From positions 1 to 62,520 of the forward strand of contig JAUQPZ010000005.1 of NCBI GenBank assembly GCA_030550155.1: a DNA stretch of 62,520 nt. Direction: 5' to 3'. This DNA comes from Thermoproteota archaeon. Lineage in GTDB: Archaea > Thermoproteota > Nitrososphaeria_A > Caldarchaeales > Calditenuaceae. A model generated the notes under the pieces. It had not been told where the DNA came from and made no database searches. It worked only from the letters and a program-made list of their open reading frames with translations. This document shows positions 56,461-62,520 of this stretch, one piece after another; the first letter of the stretch is position 1; every line of letters starts with the position of its first letter. The translations under genes were made by a program, and so were the position numbers.

Positions 56461-57822
56461 ATGCGAAAACTCCTCAGAGAAATGTATAGGCCCACCACAC
56501 TCGTAATCATACTTGCGGCCATATACCTGGTCCTTAAGTTGTCGATAATCAACGTGCCCTCACCGGAGCGGCCTCCGCAGGAGTGTATAGACCAAGCCGC
56601 CGGCTGCGGATTTGTCTTCGATGAGGCGCATTATGTCCGCGCGGTCCGAAAGATGTTGGGCGGAGAGGCGGCAAACAATGAGCATCCGCCTCTCGCGAAG
56701 TACCTGATCATGTACTCTATTCTGGCGTTTGGCGACACCCCCTTCGCTTGGAGGTTACCCTCTGTGATTGCAGGCACCTTGTCCCTTCCTCTTCTCTTCC
56801 TTCTGGGGCGTAGACTGGTTGGCGATGACAAGGCTGCATTGTTGGCCACCTTACTGTTCGCTCTCGATGTGACAGGATTCAACATATCTTCGATAGCGAT
56901 CCTCGATGCGCTTTCACTCTTCTTCGCACTTCTGGGCGCCTACTTGTTCGTCTCTGGTAGGAGGTATCTCGGAGTATTGGCCCTCTCCCTCTCCGCCCTC
57001 TCCAAAACCTCCGCGATACTGACAGCCATCGGAGTCATAGTCTATGACGCACTTGCCTCGAGAAAGGGTGTGGAGGGCTCGGCTGAGAGGGTTGCCTCAG
57101 CCACGAGGCACATAGTGATGTATGGGCTGATTCTTCTCGCAGCGCTGGTCGCGGGGCTCGCTGTTTATGACATCCAGTTCAGGGCCTTTCCTCACCCCTT
57201 AGCACACATAGACTTCATACTAAGCTATCACTCCATCCTAAGGTTCAACTGCTCTGAGCCACATCTCCCGCTCTACTGCATCCACAGGGATGACGGTGGG
57301 GCGGGAACGGTCGTAGACCTGCCCCTCAACTGGGTTTTACCGATATGGGGGTACCAACCCATGGGCTATTATGTTGTGACGGTGTTAGTGGATGGGAGAG
57401 AACAGCACCCAATCCTGTATTACGGGATTCAGAGCCCCGTCTGGTGGCTCTTCTGGATTGCTGTAATCTACTCGATGCCCAGGGGCTTCAAGACGCTGGT
57501 AGACGTGATTAGGGGTAGAGAGGTTCTCCAGAAGAGCGGAAGCAAGACGGTGGACACCTACTTCACTATCTGGACGGTCTTCAACTATCTTGTTTATTTT
57601 CCACTAGCCTATCTTCTGAGCCGCTGGGTCTACCCCTTCTACTTCTACTTCACTGTGCCGGTCCTGTCAATCGCGCTCGCTGATATCCTCCAGAACAGGG
57701 ACCTTCCAGCATACGTTAAATGGCTTGTGATCGGCGCACAGTTCATGTGGCTCTTCATCTACTATCCTGTGAGGAGTGAGGAGCATCTGGCGCTTCTCCG
57801 GCTACTCGGCCTCCCCGCCTAA
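56461..57822 (+). CDS. PMT-family (GT39-like) glycosyltransferase
   Basis: 453 residues with about ten transmembrane helices. The N-terminal external loop has FDEAHYVRAVRKML (DE motif, about 55) and NNEHPPLAKYLIMYS (about 78-92), the typical PMT-type acceptor site. It should transfer mannose (or a related sugar) from a lipid carrier to exported proteins. It starts 9 bases after alba. Confidence 0.88.
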   Translation: MRKLLREMYRPTTLVIILAAIYLVLKLSIINVPSPERPPQECIDQAAGCGFVFDEAHYVRAVRKMLGGEAANNEHPPLAKYLIMYSILAFGDTPFAWRLPSVIAGTLSLPLLFLLGRRLVGDDKAALLATLLFALDVTGFNISSIAILDALSLFFALLGAYLFVSGRRYLGVLALSLSALSKTSAILTAIGVIVYDALASRKGVEGSAERVASATRHIVMYGLILLAALVAGLAVYDIQFRAFPHPLAHIDFILSYHSILRFNCSEPHLPLYCIHRDDGGAGTVVDLPLNWVLPIWGYQPMGYYVVTVLVDGREQHPILYYGIQSPVWWLFWIAVIYSMPRGFKTLVDVIRGREVLQKSGSKTVDTYFTIWTVFNYLVYFPLAYLLSRWVYPFYFYFTVPVLSIALADILQNRDLPAYVKWLVIGAQFMWLFIYYPVRSEEHLALLRLLGLPA

Positions 57823-57882
57823 CACGTCTGTCCACGGTTTATAGCGTCTCGCACCTAGATACCTCATGGACGAGAAGGGGCG

Positions 57883-58953
57883 ATGGTTAAGGAGATTGAC
57901 GGCTCCATCGGCGAGGGAGGGGGGCAGGTTCTCAGATTCGCCGTCTCGGCAGCCGCGCTTCTAGGTGAGGAGATTAAGGTTTACAATGTGAGGGCTAAGC
58001 GGAAGCCACCAGGTCTCCGGCCACAGCACATAGCTGCGATAAGGGCTGTGGCTGAGGTTTGTGGAGGTGTTGTTGAGGGGCTTGAGGTGGGCTCCTCCAA
58101 GATCTCCTTAAGGCCCTCCCGTCCGCGCGCAGGCAGGTACCTCTTTGACACTGGGACAGCTGGGAGCACATCTCTCGTCCTCCAATCCCTCCTCCCAGTA
58201 CTGTGCTTTGCTGACGGAGTATGCGATGTTGAGATTCGAGGAGGCACGAACAACCCTCTCGCGCCGCCCGTCGACTACATTCAAGAAGTGCTGATTCCGG
58301 CACTCAGGAGAATGGGTGTGGAGGTCGAGCTCACGCTGGTGAGGAGGGGGTTCTATCCGCGTGGTCAAGGGGTGATCAAGGTTAGGACACAGCCAGTCAG
58401 GGAGATTAGACCGATTGAGGCGGTAGGCGCAGAGGTAAGAGAGGTTGAGATCTTCGCTTACAGTTGCAATCTCCCAGACCACATAGTTAGGCGGATGGCT
58501 GCGACAGCCGAGTCGGAGCTGAAGAGGGCTGGGTATAGTGAGATAGTTGTGAAGACCGAGGTTTTGGGCCTAGGCGACTCCAAAGCCTCACCCGACCCGG
58601 GAACAGGGATTCTGATAGTCGCCCGGCTAGATAACGGCCTAGCTATGGGTTTCGACGCTCTCGGAGAGAAGGGTGTCCCCGCGGAGGTGGTCGCAGAGAG
58701 AGCTGTGGAAGACGCCCTGTCACAACTTTCAACAGGCGCACCAATAGACAAGCACCTCGCCGACCAGCTGGTTATATGGATGGCCCTAGCTAAAGGCGAG
58801 TCTAGGATAGGTGTTGGCTCGTTGACAAGCCATACAGAGACGGGGATTGAGGTTCTGAGCCGGCTTACCTCCGCCAAATTTAGGGTGGAGAGGAGAGTAA
58901 AGGGCGGTGTTGAGATCTTCTGTCGGGGTATCGGTTTTGGTCGCGGGAGTTGA
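57883..58953 (+). CDS. rtcA: RNA 3'-terminal phosphate cyclase
   Basis: 356 residues. EIDGSIGEGGGQVLRFAVSA at the start, RPQHIAAIRAVAEVC near residue 47, RGGTNNPLAPPVDYIQ, RRGFYPRGQG and LTSHTETGIEVL with the catalytic His near residue 318 match RtcA. It converts a 3'-phosphate to a 2',3'-cyclic phosphate using ATP. RtcB is not in the window. Confidence 0.93.
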   Translation: MVKEIDGSIGEGGGQVLRFAVSAAALLGEEIKVYNVRAKRKPPGLRPQHIAAIRAVAEVCGGVVEGLEVGSSKISLRPSRPRAGRYLFDTGTAGSTSLVLQSLLPVLCFADGVCDVEIRGGTNNPLAPPVDYIQEVLIPALRRMGVEVELTLVRRGFYPRGQGVIKVRTQPVREIRPIEAVGAEVREVEIFAYSCNLPDHIVRRMAATAESELKRAGYSEIVVKTEVLGLGDSKASPDPGTGILIVARLDNGLAMGFDALGEKGVPAEVVAERAVEDALSQLSTGAPIDKHLADQLVIWMALAKGESRIGVGSLTSHTETGIEVLSRLTSAKFRVERRVKGGVEIFCRGIGFGRGS

Positions 58954-58965
58954 TTGAATTAAGGT

Positions 58966-59003
58966 AAATATATCACGTAGATTCACGATATATCGAGATA
59001 TAT
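58966..59003 (+). promoter_or_regulatory. Promoter and operator repeats of the PadR-ABC-2 operon
   Basis: ATATATC (58968-58974) and GATATAT (58987-58993) form an inverted repeat with a 12-base spacer. ATATATC (58988-58994) and GATATAT (58997-59003) form a second inverted repeat with a 2-base spacer. The two GATATAT copies are 10 bases apart, one helical turn. The upstream element acts as a TATA box, about 31 bases before the ATG at 59002, which overlaps the downstream repeat. This is the expected site of PadR autoregulation. Confidence 0.55.
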
Positions 59004-59496
59004 GAGGGGCTGGGCTAGACTACCCCCTCCAATCTTAATGGGGCTCAGGCTAATGGGTCGCGGCGACATAAGACTCATAGTTCTAGAGGCTTTAAGGGAT
59101 GGCCCGAAGCGCGGCTACGAAGTTATCAAAAATATCAGAGACCTTTTTGGAGGTTGGTACACTCCGAGCCCAGGCGCGGTCTATCCCACACTTCAGTGGC
59201 TAGAGGATGAAGGACTGGTTGAGTCCGGGGTAACGAGTGATGGAAAGAGAGTCTACAAGATAACTGAGGCCGGCCTCAAATTCCTCAGCGAAAAGGAGGA
59301 GCAGCTCAACGCTTTCCGCGAAAAATGTAGAAGAGCAACATCGGTCGAGGGCCTGGACCTGCTGGACTCGGCGAAGAAGCTCGGCTACACCATCATCCAA
59401 GCCTACATCCACTACCCTTCAGAGAAGCTCGTTGAAGTCACTAAGATCTTAGACGAGGCGAGAAGGAAGATTCTGAGTCTTCAGGGGAAGGCATGA
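59002..59496 (+). CDS. PadR-family transcription regulator
   Basis: 164 residues. The winged helix reads LIVLEALRDGPKRGYEVI then PSPGAVYPTLQWLEDEGLVESG and KRVYKITEAGLKFL; a C-terminal dimerisation helix follows. PadR proteins often control a drug or toxin exporter next to them. The ATG at 59002 is leaderless given the operator/promoter above; an internal ATG at 59053 would remove 17 residues. It overlaps the ABC ATPase by 4 bases. Confidence 0.9.
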   Translation: MRGWARLPPPILMGLRLMGRGDIRLIVLEALRDGPKRGYEVIKNIRDLFGGWYTPSPGAVYPTLQWLEDEGLVESGVTSDGKRVYKITEAGLKFLSEKEEQLNAFREKCRRATSVEGLDLLDSAKKLGYTIIQAYIHYPSEKLVEVTKILDEARRKILSLQGKA

Positions 59497-60494
59497 ATTT
59501 GAAGGCTATTGTGGCCCAAGGATTAAGGAAAGTGTTCGGCGGGGTTGTGGCAGTCGACAACGTCTCTTTCGCAGTAGAGGAGAAGGAGATTTTCGGATTT
59601 CTTGGTCCGAATGGGGCGGGAAAAACCACTACTATCAACATACTCACCACCTTAACCAGGCCTTCGGCGGGTCGTGCAGAGGTGGGTGGGTACGATGTGG
59701 TCGAGAGCCCTGACAGGGTCAGGGAGATAATAGGCTTAGCGCCACAGGAGCTCACCGTAGATGACGAGTTGACAGGGCTTGAAAATATAATGCTTCAAGC
59801 AGCGCTATACCATGTCCCGAGGGAAGAGGCTAGGCGTAGGGCGAGAGAGATACTTGAGTTATTCGAGCTCGAGAGATTTGCAAACAAGAAGGTCGAGACG
59901 TATTCTGGAGGAATGAAAAAGAGGCTTGAGCTGGGGTGCACACTAATCCACGACCCTAAGATACTCTTTCTCGACGAGCCGACCCTCGGGCTTGATGTCC
60001 AGACCCGAGCAGCCATCTGGAGCTACATCAAAAGACTCGTAGAGGAGAGAGACGTCACCGTGTTCATGACCACACACTACATGGACGAGGCAGACTCCCT
60101 CTGCGACAGAATAGCGATAATCGACAGGGGCATGATACGCGCGATAGACTCGCCCTACAACCTCAAATCCGCCTTGAACGGTGACATTATTGAGCTTGAG
60201 ATCTCGGGGCCCGACGGCTTCTCTGCTCAAAGCCTTAAGGCACTTCCAGGGGTCGTCGACATAGTTCCCAGAAAGGATCTGTTGGTTGTGAAGGCTTTAA
60301 GGGGGGAGGAGACACTTCCAACGATAGTCTCGGAGTTGGTGAAGCAGGGTGTCGGTGTTCGCAGAGTTGAGATGAAGAGGCCGACGCTGGACGAGGTCTT
60401 CTTGGAGCTCACAGGGAAGAAGCTGAGGGACATTGAGGAGAGCAGGGAGGATGCGATGAGGCGGAGGATGACAATAAGGAGGATGAGGTCATGA
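59493..60494 (+). CDS. ABC-2 exporter ATP-binding protein (DrrA-like)
   Basis: 333 residues. Walker A is LGPNGAGKTTTIN (about residue 36), the signature is YSGGMKKRLELGCTLI (about 137), Walker B is ILFLDEPTLGLD (about 157), and the switch His is in TTHYMDEAD. The C-terminal domain (about 225-315) is of the DrrA type. It is in an operon with the PadR regulator and an ABC-2 permease. Confidence 0.94.
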   Translation: MNLKAIVAQGLRKVFGGVVAVDNVSFAVEEKEIFGFLGPNGAGKTTTINILTTLTRPSAGRAEVGGYDVVESPDRVREIIGLAPQELTVDDELTGLENIMLQAALYHVPREEARRRAREILELFELERFANKKVETYSGGMKKRLELGCTLIHDPKILFLDEPTLGLDVQTRAAIWSYIKRLVEERDVTVFMTTHYMDEADSLCDRIAIIDRGMIRAIDSPYNLKSALNGDIIELEISGPDGFSAQSLKALPGVVDIVPRKDLLVVKALRGEETLPTIVSELVKQGVGVRRVEMKRPTLDEVFLELTGKKLRDIEESREDAMRRRMTIRRMRS

Positions 60495-61366
60495 TTAGTG
60501 TGAGGATATCCGAGATAGTCGCGATAACTTCACGAGAGATCAAGAAATGGTATAGGTCGCCTATACTACTCTTCATGGCGATAGTCCAGCCGTTCCTGTG
60601 GATGAGCCTTTACGGCAAAGCCTTTAACTTGACAGGCCTATTCAGGATACCTAGCGACATCCTTGAACAGCTTCCGCCGGAGACGACGTCAAAGTTCGCC
60701 GCGATAGCCAATGAGATTCTTGCAAAATTCTTCGGCGCAAGCGACATCGACTTCTTCTCCTACATTGCTGTGGGGATGATGGGCGTGGTCCTACTGTTCA
60801 CCTCCATGTTTAGCGGAATGTCTGTCGCGTGGGATAGGAGGTTGGGATTCCTGAACAGGCTTCTCATAGCTCCCATCGACAGAAGCTCAATCATTTTGGG
60901 CAAGGTTGCGTCCTCGGTCATACGTGGGGTGGCACAATCTCTCCTGGTCATGCTGATAGGTCTGGCGCTAGGTATGAAGTTGAGGGTTGCGGGCCCCGTA
61001 GAATTCGCAATAGCTTTACTTGCCATGACTCTTCTGGGAGCCTCACTCTCCGCACTGATAATCTCTGTCACCATTAGGCTCAAGTCCTGGGAGAGCCATA
61101 TAGCGATGAGCAACCTCCTGAATCTCCCCCTCATGTTCACGAGCAGCGCGCTATACCCCATCACGCTCATGCCAGAGTGGCTGAGAGCAGTCGCTATCGT
61201 GAACCCGCTCACCCACGGCATAGAGCTAATGAGGCAGACACTCATCCTCGGCGCAACATACACCAGCGCAGAAGTGCTATGGCACCTATCCTTGCTATCG
61301 GGGTTCGCCTTAGCCTCCTCGGTCCTCGGCATATATCTCTCAGACAGCGCCCTTCGAAAGACATAG
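60491..61366 (+). CDS. ABC-2 type permease (DrrB-like)
   Basis: 291 residues with six transmembrane helices after an N-terminal amphipathic segment (REIKKWYRSPILLFMAIVQP). The conserved ABC-2 block MFTSSALYPITLMPEWLRAVAIVNPLTH (about 216-243) is split here around NPLTHGIELMRQTL. It pairs with the preceding ATPase to export lipids or drugs. Overlaps the ATPase gene by 4 bases and abuts the convergent permease. Confidence 0.92.
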   Translation: MISVRISEIVAITSREIKKWYRSPILLFMAIVQPFLWMSLYGKAFNLTGLFRIPSDILEQLPPETTSKFAAIANEILAKFFGASDIDFFSYIAVGMMGVVLLFTSMFSGMSVAWDRRLGFLNRLLIAPIDRSSIILGKVASSVIRGVAQSLLVMLIGLALGMKLRVAGPVEFAIALLAMTLLGASLSALIISVTIRLKSWESHIAMSNLLNLPLMFTSSALYPITLMPEWLRAVAIVNPLTHGIELMRQTLILGATYTSAEVLWHLSLLSGFALASSVLGIYLSDSALRKT

Positions 61367-62134
61367 CTAGAAGAAGGTGAATCTCCCCAGTCTCAGCGCC
61401 CTCTTCAGCAGCAGGTTCTCTAGCACCCGGCTCAGAAAATAGAGCGAGAGAGTCAGCAGCCCTCCTATGAGGAAAATCGTCTCTGGCGGCAGGTAGTAAA
61501 CACCTGTTGCGGATGCGATGATTGGGTGAACTATGTAGAAGAAAGGAGAGTAGATGATGGCTTGCTGAATTTCAGGCGGCAGAACCTCTATGGGTATGGC
61601 CCCGCTTGTGAATGGCACTAGAAACTGCGCCACATTAATGACAACCCAAGGAGACCTAAGTGAAACGAGGAGCGAAGCCAGTATCGATGAGAATAGGTAG
61701 AAGAAGGCTGCGGCTTGGATGAGCGCTAAGGCCATGAGGAGAGGAGATGCTATGCTTAATCTTGTGCCGAAGCCGAGGGCTGAGATGAGGAGAAGCACGC
61801 TACCCCCCACGGCAAGATCCAGAAAGGAGATCACCATCCTGCCCAGTAGGTGTTGCCTGATACTGCTACCTGTAAGGAGAACGTATTCAAGTATACCTTC
61901 CTGAGCGGAAGTTGCGAGGGATGTCGAAGACCACATAAATGACGAGACGAACACGAAGACGAAGAAGCACCATGTAAAGGCGTTCATGTGATACTGGGAT
62001 GATAGCAGCGTGGGTGAATACACGAGAAATGAGAGAAAGAAGAAGAGCGTCCAGAAAGGCCACGATATCAGGTCTGTCAGGAGCCAGACCCTGTATCTCG
62101 AGTAGGTGGTTAAGCCTCTCTCCAGCTCAGACAT
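61367..62134 (-). CDS. ABC-2 type permease
   Basis: About 255 residues with six transmembrane helices. LEYVLLTGSSIRQHLLGRMV (about 90-109) and the terminal block TSGAIPIEVLPPEIQQAII then FFYIVHPIIASATGVYY are the ABC-2 pattern. I use the ATG at 62134, with GGTAGG upstream; a longer frame to 62167 overlaps the preceding gene by 29 bases. No ATPase is seen for this pair in the window. Confidence 0.85.
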   Translation of the reverse strand: MSELERGLTTYSRYRVWLLTDLISWPFWTLFFFLSFLVYSPTLLSSQYHMNAFTWCFFVFVFVSSFMWSSTSLATSAQEGILEYVLLTGSSIRQHLLGRMVISFLDLAVGGSVLLLISALGFGTRLSIASPLLMALALIQAAAFFYLFSSILASLLVSLRSPWVVINVAQFLVPFTSGAIPIEVLPPEIQQAIIYSPFFYIVHPIIASATGVYYLPPETIFLIGGLLTLSLYFLSRVLENLLLKRALRLGRFTFF

Positions 62135-62138
62135 AGCC

Positions 62139-62520
62139 CTACCAATGAACCCCTCTTTTCCGCGCATAGTTCACCTCACCCAGCCTATAGACCAAGACCC
62201 CCAGGATGAGATAGCCAACCATGAAGGGGAATGGGTAGATGGATGCTGGCTGGAATGCGCCTGAGAGAATATCCCTCGCCGTGTTGACTATGTGAGAGTA
62301 TGGAAGCACCGTCCCCACTACTTGGAGAAACCTTGGCAGGAGGACGAGAGGATAGGTGAATCCTGAGACCGAGGAGATGATGGAGTTTATCACGTTCGAG
62401 ACAGGCTCAGGCTCCCTGAATATGATTGTTACGACGCCGACTATCAGGTTAAAGCCCACAACGGGTATGAGGGCCAGTCCTAGAAATAATATGACTGCGA
62501 GGACGTTTAGAAGATATTGC
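62139..62520 (-). CDS. ABC-2 type permease, partial (N-terminus outside window)
   Basis: About 127 residues are visible; the frame is open through the window edge (the first residues read QYLLNVLAVILFLGLALIPV). The block SSVSGFTYPLVLLPRFLQVVGTVLPYSHIVNT is the usual ABC-2 motif, split here across residues about 50-80. Probably the partner of the next permease downstream in one exporter. Confidence 0.82.
   Translation of the reverse strand, partial: QYLLNVLAVILFLGLALIPVVGFNLIVGVVTIIFREPEPVSNVINSIISSVSGFTYPLVLLPRFLQVVGTVLPYSHIVNTARDILSGAFQPASIYPFPFMVGYLILGVLVYRLGEVNYARKRGVHW

Noticed and set aside
60760-61332. 190-residue minus-strand open frame in the ABC-2 permease
   Set aside because: Shadow of a transmembrane gene; composition typical of antisense to hydrophobic codons.
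1-62520. tRNA, rRNA, CRISPR, IS elements and integrase sites
   Set aside because: No cloverleaf with an anticodon stem, no regularly spaced direct repeats, no transposase or integrase frame, and no long terminal inverted repeats were found by eye.

Overview
The window is a compact archaeal chromosome segment of about 62.5 kb carrying some 70 protein genes. It shows no rRNA, tRNA, CRISPR array or insertion sequence. The archaeal assignment rests on the ribosomal proteins L44e, S27e, S8e and S26e, SRP19, Gar1, Alba, topoisomerase VI subunit A, Orc1/Cdc6, replication factor C subunits, a GINS-like protein, archaeal-type asparagine synthetase, Trm-G10-like methylase, RIO1 and DUF2070. S26e together with Alba points to the TACK group. 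Orphan CO-dehydrogenase-type accessory genes, a GH1 glycosidase and dense R/E/K-rich proteins suggest a thermophile, perhaps near Caldarchaeales (Aigarchaeota) or Thaumarchaeota. The lineage is inference and is not proven here. Intergenic gaps are short (the largest is about 240-260 bases, upstream of leuA), many genes overlap by 1-61 bases, and many genes have a TATA-like box 25-35 bases before the start codon, which suggests leaderless mRNAs.

Layout: 1-3.3 kb holds trpS (partial), a GINS-like gene, DUF763, rpl44e and rps27e. 3.3-8.2 kb is a leftward leuA-ilvB-two ACT-like ORFs-ilvC operon for branched-chain amino acids, with a structured leader. 8.3-12.3 kb holds a four-Cys protein, a USP-like protein, a lone sufB and an amt-PII pair. 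12.4-19.8 kb is a peptide-type ABC transporter (anchored binding protein, two permeases, two ATPases). 19.8-25 kb holds DUF420, an SDR, an orphan complex-I/Mrp-like subunit, top6A, a phosphoesterase and a SWIM protein. 25-30.4 kb holds a GH1 glycosidase, an eL33-like protein, cdc6, rfcL and rfcS. 30.4-39.5 kb holds a metallo-beta-lactamase fold hydrolase, RNase Z, a glutamate-synthase-like FMN protein, asparagine synthetase, a tRNA methylase, PRPP synthetase, a phosphatase, S26e and HtpX. 39.6-46.3 kb holds nicotinate phosphoribosyltransferase, fumarase, MoeA, VWA/CoxE, MoxR and CoxG. 46.3-50.2 kb holds gar1-srp19-rps8e, RIO1-nitrilase and an aminotransferase. 50.2-52.5 kb is a probable metal (copper?) handling cluster: a membrane HTH regulator divergent from a PepSY-like protein, a Met-rich membrane protein and a DUF411 protein. 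52.5-58.95 kb holds YciI, a BP74-like secreted protein, PyrD, DUF2070, Alba, a PMT-like mannosyltransferase and RtcA. 59.0-62.5 kb holds a PadR regulator with an ABC-2 exporter, facing two further ABC-2 permeases.

The best candidates for something new are the divergent DUF411/PepSY/Met-rich membrane cluster under a membrane-tethered regulator (50.2-52.4 kb), the pair of overlapping single-ACT-like proteins that replace IlvN (4.3-4.8 kb), and the hairpin leader with a Leu-rich mini-ORF before leuA (8.09-8.17 kb). All functional statements come from reading translations and motifs by eye; no database search was possible.
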